Assembly (NCBI GenBank): GCA_005765155.1
Contig: VCCP01000002.1
Span: 1,116,001-1,180,000 of the forward strand
Direction of reading: 5' to 3'
Origin: Zelopaecilomyces penicillatus
Taxonomy: Eukaryota > Ascomycota > Sordariomycetes > Hypocreales > Pseudodiploosporaceae
DNA: 64,000 bases
How positions within the stretch are numbered: position 1 is the stretch's first letter; each line of letters opens with the position of its first letter. The position numbers were made by a program, and so were the translations under genes. Below, one piece after another: positions 10,412 to 20,775 of the stretch. A model generated the notes under the pieces. The model searched no databases and was not told the origin of the DNA. It saw only the letters and a program-made list of their open reading frames with translations.

Positions 10412-12279
10412 ATGCATATCAAAGACATGCTTCTCGAAGCCGAGGGGAACGGGCACCCGTCCTTTTCCTTCGAATACTTCCCCCCTAAGACCGCACAGGG
10501 TGTTCAGAATCTTTACGATCGCATGGATCGCATGTACAATTTTGGCCCCAAGTTCATCGACATTACTTGGGGTGCTGGCGGCAACATCGCTGAGCTAACG
10601 TGCGAAATGGTCCTTCAAGCCCAGGCTGTCTATGGCCTCGAGACTTGTATGCACCTGACCTGCACTGACATGGGTCTCGAGAAGGTCAACGATGCCCTGA
10701 GCATGGCCTACAAGGCTGGCTGCACAAATATCCTGGCTCTTCGTGGTGATCCTCCCCGTGACAAGGAGACGTGGACTGCCACCGAGGGCGGTTTCCAGTA
10801 CGCCCGTGACCTCGTCAAGCACATCCGAGCCACCTATGGCGATCACTTTGATATTGGTGTTGCTGGCTACCCCGAGGGTTGCGACGACAACAAAGATGAG
10901 GACCAGCTGCTCGATCACCTCAAGGAAAAAGCAGACATGGGTGCCACTTTCATTGTTACTCAGATGTTCTACGACGCCGACAACTTTGTCCGTTGGGTTG
11001 GCAAGGTTCGGGAGCGTGGCATCACCATTCCCATTCTTCCCGGCATCATGCCAATTGCTACCTACGCAAGTTTCATCCGCAGAGCAAACCATATGCAGTG
11101 CAAGGTACCTGATGCCTGGATGACAGCATTGGAGCCCGTGAAAAATGATGATGTGGCTGTTCGTGAGATTGGCAAGACACTTGTAGCTGAAATGTGCAGG
11201 AAGCTCCTCGCCAACGGCATTTTTCATTTGCATTTTTATACCATGAACCTAGCACAGGCTACTCGAATGGTCCTTGAGGAGCTCGACTGGGCGCCTTCCG
11301 CTGAGCGACCACTCAAACAAGCCCTCCCTTGGAAGCAGTCCAAGGGGCTTGGCCGTCGCGAAGAAGATGTACGTCCTATCTTTTGGCGAAATCGCAATAA
11401 GTCCTACGTTCTGCGAACCCAGGACTGGGACGAGTTTCCTAACGGGCGATGGGGTGACTCTCGCTCTCCTGCCTTCGGTGAGCTGGATGCCTATGGTATT
11501 GGTTTGACCGGTACCAACGCGGCAAATCGAAAGAAGTGGGGGGAGCCATCGTCAGTTCAGGATATCGCCAATACTTTCGTCCAATATCTGGAAAAGAAAA
11601 TCGATTCCCTTCCCTGGAGCGAGTCTCCGCTAACTAGCGAGGCCGATGCTATCAAGGATGACCTAATGGCCCTTAACAAGCGCGGTTTGCTGACAATCAA
11701 CTCGCAACCAGCTGTTGATGGCGTAAAATCCAATCACCCTGTTCACGGTTGGGGTCCTCCCAACGGTTATGTCTATCAGAAGTCATACTTGGAGATGCTT
11801 GTCCCACCTTATATCTTGAATGAGATGATCAGTCGCATTGATGATTTCCCTACACTTACATACTATGCCGTGACCAAGGATGGCGAACTTAAGACCAACG
11901 CACCATCTGATGGACCCAACGCCGTCACATGGGGTGTCTTCCCTGGCAAGGAAATCGTGCAGCCCACCATCGTCGAAGCAATCAGTTTCCTTGCTTGGAG
12001 AGACGAAGCATTCCGCCTGGGCACGGACTGGGCCCATTGCTTCGATAACACCACACCAAGCCGGGTTCTTTTGGATACAATCATGAAGGAATGGTATTTG
12101 GTCAACATCGGTACGTACTTGGAAACCCCTCCCACCTCCCCCCCCTTGGTTGTCCAGTATGTTTACTAACCTTGGCAATCTTGTGTAAAGTGAACAACGA
12201 TTTCCATGAGAATCACACCCTCTTTGAGCTTCTCAAGGACCTCGAAGTCAAGAATGTGGCGGCTCCCGTCTCACCATAG
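10412..12279 (+). CDS. met13: Methylenetetrahydrofolate reductase (MTHFR)
   Basis: Two exons, 10412-12110 and 12191-12279 (80-nt intron), encode 595 aa. The cytosolic enzyme reduces 5,10-methylene-THF to 5-methyl-THF using FAD and NAD(P)H, supplying the methyl group for methionine synthesis. The N-terminal TIM-barrel (about 1-300) shows FSFEYFPPKTAQGVQNLYD with the expected catalytic Glu (E21), FIDITWGAGG, CMHLTCTDM, NILALRGDPPRD and TQMFYD. The eukaryotic C-terminal regulatory half (about 310-595) has VRPIFWRNR, EFPNGRWGDSRSPAFGELD, HGWGPPNGYVYQK and AVTWGVFPGKEI; in this family it binds the inhibitor S-adenosylmethionine. Among the two fungal paralogues the sequence is closer to Met13 than Met12. 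The small last exon restores the conserved tail ending in an LFELL-like helix; without splicing the frame ends in an artefactual Pro-rich tail. The leader carries CCAAT boxes, a CT tract and a probable intron. Confidence 0.95.
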
Positions 12280-13117
12280 GCTTAGAGTGGTTCCATAGTT
12301 GCCGGCTCGAAGCATACATTCTTCTAGTTACGGCTGGCGACTATCATCTATTATTTGCCCGAGAGCTTTGGCCCTCAGGATTTTTATGTTCATTTTATAA
12401 TAGGATGAGGTGTCGGCGCTGTTCTTTGTTTCTTTTTTTCTTTCTTTTTTTCTCATCAACATGAGCATGAGGCACGTTTGGCGTTTAGACGAGAAACGGA
12501 ACCAGTGACTTTTTCAACAAAAAGCTACACTGCAAGCATTAGGGAAGGGGGTTTTCCAGGGCGGCGGGCGCAACGGGACGGAACGAAGTTACGATCCACA
12601 AGGCAAAAAGTATGCCTTTTGTTTTTTGCATGCATCTAAATATCTCAACGATACCCCCGCCTACGGACGAAAACTTTTGTGTTTTAAGGAGCAACGATGG
12701 AAAATGGGGAAAAGTAACAGATAGAACTAAAGGAGAGATAGACCCATGAATCTCTTAAAAGGGAATACGTTTATATATACTTGATTTTGGGTTTCCTTTG
12801 AGACTATGCTTGGAAATGACGAAAATTTTACTGTGACTTGAGATGATGATGGACCCAGTTTTGGGACAAGACCAACTTCATCCGTCCCGTTGCTTGGGTG
12901 ATAAGGTGATGTGATTACCTAGTCGATGTGATATCGACCTCTTCTCTTATGGAATAATAATATTTTTGTTGCATCCAGACATTGAAGTATTATTGTCTTG
13001 CGATCGCCTGGAAATGTTCTTTTTTTTATGTCCCCTTGAACCTCAAGCATTACATCTCTATACTCTGACATTAAACTTTCTAGTTCTCCCCCTGCTGCTT
13101 TTTTCTATTCTCGCCTC
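12280..13117. other. Convergent 3' intergenic region
   Basis: This interval separates the ends of the reductase gene (+) and the RBM26-like gene (-). It is AT/T-rich with a CTTT-rich tract near 12425-12455 and no coding potential. It presumably contains both 3' untranslated regions. Confidence 0.5.
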
Positions 13118-15609
13118 TCACCAGCCTTCCTCACCAGCCACATCGTAGTCCATATCCACCTCACCTTCTTCAGGCGCCTCATCAATCCGAGACCCAGCCT
13201 CCTCCGCTTCATCAAACCCGGCCATGGCATCGCCAACGACCGCCGATGCCGCTTGCCCACTGTCCTCGTGGTAAGAATTCGACGTTGGAGTTGGAGTTGT
13301 CTTAGGACCAGCATCGCCGACGGGGGGTAGTGGGGTGTTGACCCATGACATATCAAGAACGCCGTCGACGCCGGGCAGCTCCTTGCCTTGTAGCAGTAGG
13401 TAGAACTTTTCAGCAGTCTTGCGATCCTGGAAGGATACGTGCGTCACAGTGGGAGAAGGTTCGACAGATTCGAACTCGCCGAGGTTCTGTTGTTGGGGTT
13501 AGATGACATGTTAGCGACGAATGGATAGAGTGGTTTCGCCGGACGTTATTATGTAGGGGAATGGAGGGACAGTTACTTACCAGGAGAAAGTGACGAAGCA
13601 ATTCGTCCTTGCCAGAATGTGAAAAGTCCACGCCAGTAACAGCTAGTTTCCTGGGTCTATTATCAAGCGAGTATTGCGCATAGGCAGCATGTCTACCGGC
13701 CTGACCCTTGAGCGTCCCTCGCCCCCGAGGGGCGAAGCTGCCCCTGGCCCCCCTGCCGCCTCGGCCCCGATAGCCTGCTCTCCCACGAAACGAACCATAA
13801 CTACCTGTATCATCTTCAGCCTCGGGATCTATGCCGAGGAACTTAGCCTCCTGCTCCAGAGCTGCAAGTTGCGCACGTAGTACATCCGTGCCCGAAGTCC
13901 CAGCTGCAGTCCCAGTCCCAGAACTGGTCTCAACCTCGGGGCCAGCCTTGTGTGCCATTTTAGCTTTGAGTCGCTCGCTTTCTTCGCGGTGTCTTGCTAG
14001 AAGCTCCCGCTGCTGCTTTTCGAGTTTCAGTCGCTGCTGTTCCAACTCGATTCTTTTGGCCTCTTTCTCCTGATATTTGCTTTGCGCTTCTTCCTGTCGT
14101 TTTTTAAATTCCTCAGGATCAATTTCAGGCTCGGCGTTGATGCTGTCAAGGCCGCCATGTCCATTTGCCCCTGTACCGTTCGAACTCTCCGTTGGCCTCG
14201 AGGAAGAGTGTTGGTGGCCTTCTTCATCTTTATACCAGAACACCTTAACAAACCGATTATCAAAGATGACCTTGGGGGACCGATACGCTGCATTTGCTGC
14301 TGCCCAATCGTCGAATTTCACAACAGCCAAGCGCTTATATGGCTGCATGGAAATCTCGGTGACATTGCCGAACTGAGCGAAGAAGCCGCGCACCTCCTCC
14401 TCACTAAAACTTTCCTCCGGTATATTCTCCACGACGATGGTGCTCTTGGTCCGATCATGTACCGGCCGGTCAGACGAGAACGCGGCACGCGCCCCGCCCC
14501 TTCTCCCACCTCTCCCTCTGTTATTGCCGCTGGCGTTGACGCCTCGGCCCCGTGAGTTATCTGGTCTGGGTGAATGAGGATGGCTCGGATTGTAGGGCTG
14601 GGGTGCCGCTGTAAAGACAGGATTGGTCGGGTCGTATTCTGGATATAACCTGTTAGCCACGGCGCCGACCACATGTCTTCAGTTTGCTTTCGTCCGAATC
14701 GTGTAAGTGGAACTTTACCCTCGCCTTGTGCAGCTGTAGGTGGAACGTATACCGATTCGTTTCCATGATCAAACATGCAGGTATTCCCTCGTGAACAGTA
14801 CCCTTTGGTGTCAAAATCTCGACACCGTCGTCCTCTTCGCCGTGGCTGCCCTCTTCCGCAGAACCCCTGTTGTGGAAACTCAGGCATCCCAGGATATTGA
14901 AGGCCTATCGCCTGCATTCGCATCACTGCTTCCATCGGGTTATTTGGGTCGAAGGGAGGCATACCATGAGGCAAAGGCACAGCGCTCATGGGAGGGTACC
15001 CTCCTTGCCATCCACCTCTGTAGTCATCCATCCTTCCACGTCGCAAACCTCCTCGTCGAGGCTGCTTCATCGCCCTAGCTCCACCGTAAGCAGATTCCTC
15101 GAAGTCGGCTTGGTCGAAGTCGGCTTGGTCGTGGAATCCTCGTTTCTTCGGATTGCTTGGTGGCGGACCTGTTGAAAGAGCAAGCTGTGCATCGGGCGCT
15201 GGAGCAGCACGCTTCGGCGGCGGCGGAGCGCCAGGTTGATAAGATTTGTACGCGATTACCTCAAAGACATCGTCTAGGAACGTCTTTGGATCTATGGAGT
15301 CACGGCACAATGGTCAGCCACCCAAGTCTACCTCTCCCAATGGAAGTTCGCGTTGTTTCAATAACAAACCTTCCGTTAGAAAATCTGGTATCTCGGTCTC
15401 GCACAGCTTGCGCACCGAGTCCTGGTCGCCGTCGTGCTTCAACAAGGCAATGACATAATCGGCCAGAACATCTGAATCGGCATCGGAACTGAACACCCAG
15501 TCAGCAGTGTAATTCTGCGCGCGCACAGAAATGGACTGGCATACGTGTTTTCAATGCGTTTGACGATCCACGTCTTCAGCAGTGGCGCATCCTCTTCCGG
15601 GAACAACAT
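13118..15609 (-). CDS. RBM26/27-like RNA-binding protein (PWI-like, CCCH, two RRMs; Rmn1-like)
   Basis: Five exons: 15545-15609, 15370-15488, 14719-15291, 13581-14638 and 13118-13486; introns 56, 78, 80 and 94 nt; 727 aa. The N-terminus (about 1-75) matches the RBM26/27 PWI-like fold: LLKTWIVKRIENT, then SDADSDVLADYVIALLKHD and KTFLDDVFEVIAYKSY. A canonical C-x8-C-x5-C-x3-H zinc finger sits at about 218-237 (CRDFDTKGYC...CMFDH). RRM1 (about 317-392) has STIVVENIP and RLAVVKFDD. A charged coiled coil (about 430-485), an RGG-rich stretch and RRM2 (LAVTGVDFS...VTHVSFQD) follow. In animals RBM26/27, and in fission yeast Rmn1, belong to the MTR4-linked nuclear RNA-decay machinery (PAXT/MTREC); that role here is inferred by homology. 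The tail is acidic. Intron 1 is fixed by its GCTGAC branch site and by PWI continuity. It lies tandem with eEF2, 550 bp upstream. Confidence 0.88.
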
Positions 15610-16157
15610 GGCTCAGGATGAGCTACCATAGATATGGATGTGTACGCCTTGGAGCTAACCGTCAACGGCGGCAGATAGATTCAACAAGGGCTTTAAAGAC
15701 CAGCGCAATGACTATCCTCGGATTGTAGAGAGTCGATGAAGCAAAGTGCGTTCTTTAGTCTTCGTTGCTGGGCGCAGCAGGAGATGTATGATAGAGCTCA
15801 AGAATTAAATGCTGAATAGCGCACTGCGTCGCAATAGCACTTACCAACCTTGCAGGTACGTACCTACACCTTGTACCTACTAGCGCCGAAACAGAGAACG
15901 TTGATTTGTTCCTGTGGCGCAGACAACGAACTGTGGAACTCTAGGAATGTTCGCTCAACAATAGTTTACGTGATAGACAAGCACTCTCTACGTTGCTTTC
16001 CCACAGCTTATATATACTAGAAATTCATTCAAACTCATTCTTGATTCAACGGCGTCGTAACTACATGCAGACTCGCGCTTCTTTTTGAAACGAGTCTGTC
16101 CAATTCAACCCCACCAGACCATTTTGATCATATTCTATCATCCACTAAAGGTATCAT
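15610..16157. other. Intergenic region between eEF2 and the RBM26-like gene
   Basis: A 548-bp interval holding the 3' end of the eEF2 transcript and the promoter of the RBM26-like gene (minus sense). It contains a cluster of GTACCTAC-type motifs (15854-15880) and a TATATATA-like stretch near 16010. No coding frame is convincing. Confidence 0.5.
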
Positions 16158-19068
16158 CTACAGCTTATCATAGTACTAGAGAAACAGGTTAGCATTCGTA
16201 ACGGCTGATTGAGCAAAATGGATGTGGATTGACTTACGTTCTCAACGCCGGGAACTTCCTCCTTGATACCCTTGCGCTTACGCATTTCCTTGACGATGCC
16301 ACCGACCTTGCTCGTGGGGTCAAGGGGTGAGCCACCAGGCAGAACCTGCCAGTGGTCGAAAACGGATTGAGGGAAAGCCTGGCCAGAGGTGGCCTGGCGC
16401 AGATCAGCGTTGAAGCCGAAAGACTCCAAGACAGGCAGGTAGGCCTTGATGTTGAAGAGAGGAGTACCAGGACGCTGCTCCTCGTTGAACACGTGACCAC
16501 GTCGGCGGGTCAGGACACCATACACACCACCCATGGCCTGTTCGGGCACCTGGATCTCGACTAAGTACACGGGCTCAAGCAGGGCAGGCTCAGCAAGCAG
16601 AGCGGCAGCGTACAGAACACGACGAGCAGTAGGAATGAGCTGACCACCACCACGATGAATAGCATCGGCGTGCAGGGTAACATCCATGATGTTGTAGCGG
16701 ATAGAGCGCATGGGCTCCTCAGCAACGGGACCTTCGCGAGAGGCCCACTGGAAACCGGAGACGACAGAGTCCTTGATTTCGTTGAGATACTGGACGGCCT
16801 TGGTCTGGTCAATCAGCAAGTTGGCACCAGTACCATCGGGGCCAAAAGTCCAGATCTTTCGGGCATCGGTAACATCCCAGCCGAAGTCGTCGGCAAGGAC
16901 ACGAGCACGCAGCTTGAAATCGTCTCGGGGGCTAACTTTGCCAGCCTCGATCGCGAGGGACAGGTCCTCATCAATGGGCTCGGCAACCATGTACAGACGG
17001 TTGTGCTTGTTGGGAGACTTGGACAGAGCAGTGATGCTCGACTTGCCCTGGACGGTCTCACGGTACTGGACGACGGGGTCGGAGATGACGAGGGGAACAC
17101 CAGCGTGATCATTCTCAAGATCACTCAGGCAAATCTCAAGATGCAGCTCACCAGCGCCAGCGACGATGTGCTCGCCAGATTCAGAGGTCATGGTCAGGAC
17201 ACAAGGATCAGACTTGGACAGTCGCTTCAGACCCTCAACCAGCTTGGGGAGATCTTGAGCGTTCTTGACCGCCACGGAACGCTGTACGACGGGAGAGACG
17301 GAGAACTTCATAACCTTGAGGTTGTGGGCAGTATCGCTGGTGGTAAGAGTACCAGACTTGAGCAAGAACTGATCAATACCGACCAGACCGACAATGTTAC
17401 CAGCAGGCATGTCATCAATGGGCTCGACCTTGCCACCCATCATGAGAACAGTTCGCTGGATGGCCTTGATGAAAAGATCGTCCTTCTTGCCAGGGGTATA
17501 GTTGGGGCCCTGAATACGAACTTTGAGACCTGAGCGGACAGTACCTGAGAAGACACGACCAAAGGCATAGAACCGACCCTTGTCGGAAGTGGGCACCATC
17601 TTGGAGACGTAAAGCATGAGAGGACCCTTGGGGTCACAGTCACGGATACCAATGGCAGCCTCATCGTCCATGGGACCCTCGTACAGGGTCTGAACACGGT
17701 AGTGCTGGGCGGTAACAGGTGAGGGAAGGTGGAGAATCATCATCTCCAAGAGGGAATCAGCAGCGGGCAGGAAAGTACGCATCATAGCCTTAAGGAGTTG
17801 CTTGCCCTCCTTTTGCCTGTCGTCGACACTCAGCTTCAACTCGAGCTTGGTAAGCAAGGTCTCAATCTCCTCCTTCTTGAAGTTCATGACGGACTTGAAG
17901 ATCTTGAAGATGGGATCCAGGATGAACTGGTTGAAAGCACGCTCAAGCTGCTTGCCCTCATAGGTACCGTTCTTGGTCCACTTCTTGGTGGCGGGGTTGA
18001 AGTAGTTGTCGCCCTGTTGTGAAAAGAAACAAAATGGTCAGTAGGAGCACGATAATAGTAACAAGCATGCAAGAACTAGCTTACCCAAAGACGCTCCATC
18101 ATCTTGTTCTTGTCAACACCAAACTTCTTGGCATATCGGACGGCGAACTGTCGGATAGTGAAAGCCCAACCGTGAAGACCGGAACCAAATGCAACGGTAC
18201 CCTTGTAAGGGTAAACTTGGACGTCACCGAGGACCTTGTCGAAATAGGTGGAGATGATGACGTTGACGGACTCGATTGTTCGGGAGAAGGACTGGTACAG
18301 ATCCTCCTTGGAGACCTGGAGCTCGAGAAGAGCACGATCAACCTTGTTGATGATAATGACGGGCTTAATACGCTCACCGAGAGCCTGTCGGAGCACAGTC
18401 TCGGTCTGGACACACACACCCTCAACGGTGTCAACGACGACGAGGGCACCGTCAGTGACACGCAAGGCAGCGGTAACTTCAGAAGAGAAATCAACGTGGC
18501 CTGGGGAATCGATCAAGTTGATCAAGAAATCAGTGCCATCAGTCTTCTGGCCAACAATATCCTTGACGTCCTCCGCATCATCGAGCTGACCGTACAGGGA
18601 GATGGCAGTGGACTTAATGGTAATGCCACGTTCCTGTTCATCCGCTCGAGTATCTGTCGCTCGAGCGTCTCCAGCCTTTGCAGTGGAAATAATACCAGCC
18701 TTGGCCAGGAGAGAGTCGGTCAACGTCGACTTGCCGTGATCAACGTGAGCAATGACGGACATGTTTCGGACATTGGTGGGCTTGTCCATAAGCTTACGGA
18801 TCTCATCAATGGTGAAGCTGCCATGAGGGGAGTCGTTGTTAGTGGCTGTATCTTTGAAGTCTCATGCACGAAGGGCCAGAAATAGACGATGAAGATTTTT
18901 TGGAAGAAGCTGGGAGGCATGGCAAGGACTGGACGAGAGGAACAGCCGCGTAGAAGCACCCCTCGACCAGCCAGCAATGGAGATGAAGCAGGGCCAAATG
19001 GCGGGAAAATAGAGAAGACAGATCAAGACACAGGGCGGAGTTGCCCATGGAAACACTTACTTGACCAT
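16158..19068 (-). CDS. EFT2: Translation elongation factor 2 (eEF2)
   Basis: Four exons: 19061-19068, 18085-18817, 16238-18013 and 16158-16175 (introns 243, 71 and 62 nt); 844 aa, the normal eEF2 length. This GTPase drives ribosomal translocation in the cytosol. Visible features are VRNMSVIAHVDHGKSTL (G1), DEQERGITIKSTAISL (switch I), IDSPGHVDFSSEV (G3) and IINKVDR (G4). Domain IV has LHADAIHRGGGQLIPTARR, where His700 (codon 16655-16657) is the residue modified to diphthamide, and the end is ENYYDKL. The first exon is only 8 nt (ATGGTCAA) and the last 18 nt including the stop; both are needed to give the conserved N-terminus MVNFTIDEIRKLM and C-terminus. Codon use is strongly biased toward C-ending codons, as in abundant proteins, which creates long antisense open frames. 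Upstream CCAAT boxes are noted separately. Confidence 0.97.
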
Positions 19069-20389
19069 CTTGGCGGTTTTGCTGCGCTCGGCAGACTTTC
19101 AACAACCTGGTGTTTTGGTGGTAGTTGAGATGTAGGAGGGAGGATGGCAAAGCGGGGTTGAAGATTTTGACCCCGCGCTATATGCTTGAGGTGGGTTGGC
19201 TGAGGTAACTAGCAAGCGATCTCACAGTGACGATGAAAGAGAAACAGCGAACTAGATCACTGTGACTCTCGGTACGTCCCTTGAAAAATCGACGGGGTGT
19301 GAAGATTACGAAGAAAGAGGAGGGAAAGGGGGATAATAAATGGGCGGAGGTATGGTGGGAAGCAGAGGAGCTGTGGCCGTGTGAGTCCACACCCATTGCC
19401 CACCCAACCGCAGCCCACAGTGAAGCCCACACAACAGAGTGCAAATTCTGCCACCACCAGCCGCGGGGCGAGAGAAAAAAAATCATGTCCCACAGGTACT
19501 CGAGGTAACTCTCACGGGTGCAAAGCCTGCAAGGAGAGTACCTGACATTCGCGGTACCGCTGACTACCACCCAAGGTACAGGTAACTATCCGTACTGCTA
19601 AAACTTACTACGACCAAGGTAGGGAAGCTTTTGGGGTCCCCTCCATGTGGGGCGACGGGGTGCCGGATTTCACACAGGGCGTTATCTGCGCGTGCGAGGT
19701 GCTGCTGTGCGTGAATAACACCGCCTGCGATTCGAACCCCATCATTGCCCCCAGGCGCGTTACGGCCACGGCCTCTTGGGTCACCTGTAACGGGCCCGGT
19801 CTAAGCCCTGTTCGGCGAGGGTGGTGACTCTGCTGAGAAATGCTACACTGCCCCTCGCATCCTGGTCCAACACAGGCCCTGTGGAAAGGGCATTAAAAAA
19901 AAGATTGAGGGAAAAAAAATCGAGGTTGGGAGGGCAACAACCCTCGCAGCATGTGCGGTTTACATTTTGTCTCGGTGCGAATCTGGCGTAGCTCGGGCTT
20001 ATGCGGCCATCCATCGTACATACACATACCTATACAGATGCGTGGTAATCATGCGAACTTGTGCTTCGGCCAGATACTCACACTCACACTCGAGAATTGG
20101 TTTTTGTGTCCCAGTCATCTGGGGCGCATGCCGACATGACTCCAGCAATCCCGCCCCAGAAACAGTTGCTGGAGTTTGTATCCAAAAGCTGCGAGAGGCA
20201 GAGCTAACGGCACACAAAGCAAAGCACACAGTACGAGATGGGTTGAAACCTGGCGCAACTTGGCGCAACTGGGAGGTTGGTGCGGAGGGGAGAGTGGTGA
20301 TGATGCACTGCCACAGAGGAGGGGCAAAACAGCTGAGCAGAGCAGAAAGAGGGGCAAACCACGCCCCCAGGTAAGCTTGACAGCTGTTG

Positions 20390-20437
20390 ATTGGCCAGCC
20401 AGAATCCACCAATACCTATCCCAAGCAACGCAATTGG
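20390..20437 (-). promoter_or_regulatory. Cluster of three CCAAT boxes upstream of eEF2
   Basis: ATTGG on the plus strand (CCAAT in eEF2 sense) occurs at 20390-20394 and 20433-20437, with an opposite CCAAT at 20409-20413. They lie 1.3 kb upstream of the eEF2 ATG. Function is inferred from motif clustering only. Confidence 0.3.
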
Positions 20438-20735
20438 CTAATCAGGTTCTAGCTATTGCGCCCCACCATGGATCCTGCACAAGGGCAAGTCAACCTCATC
20501 TTCAAACAGACATCAACAAGCTGTAATACAACGTGACTGATGGCAAACGTAATCATATATTTCCAGTTCTTTTTGGAAATCAATAAGCTGTTGGCCTAGG
20601 TGAAACACAAAAGTAAAAAAAAAAGCCTAGGGAAACAATTGGTGAAAACAAAAATCTAGAAACTAACCACCAACGCCATGCTCACTCGCCGTCGCGCCGG
20701 ATGACTCACGCCGACCAGTCAATTAAGCCATCTAT

Positions 20736-20750
20736 CCCCCCCCCCCCCCC
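20736..20750 (+). repeat. 15-C homopolymer
   Basis: Fifteen consecutive cytosines lie about 25 bp past the csf1 stop codon. C homopolymers of this length are uncommon and are prone to length error in sequencing. Confidence 0.9.
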
Positions 20751-20775
20751 GTCACTCGACTTCCTCACTCAAGCT

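Larger units (their letters stand above)
19069..20775. other. eEF2 promoter region and csf1 3' region
   Basis: A 1.7-kb interval with no gene. The eEF2 leader lies just above 19069 in minus sense, with a TATATG-like element near 19180. A 15-C homopolymer occurs at 20736-20750 next to the end of csf1. Three CCAAT-type boxes cluster at 20390-20437. Confidence 0.5.

Noticed and set aside
10595..11233. 212-aa minus-strand frame over the MTHFR gene
   Set aside because: Antisense shadow of conserved coding sequence.
16655..17533. 292-aa open frame on the plus strand inside eEF2
   Set aside because: It is antisense to a highly conserved, strongly codon-biased gene; such bias keeps the antisense frame free of stops. 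There is no domain-like sequence.
18019..18885. 288-aa open frame on the plus strand over eEF2 exon 2
   Set aside because: Same cause: an antisense shadow of the GTPase domain.
19725..19745. GATTCGAACCCC, resembling a tRNA B box on the minus strand
   Set aside because: The flanking bases do not form a T-stem and no acceptor or anticodon stem can be drawn.
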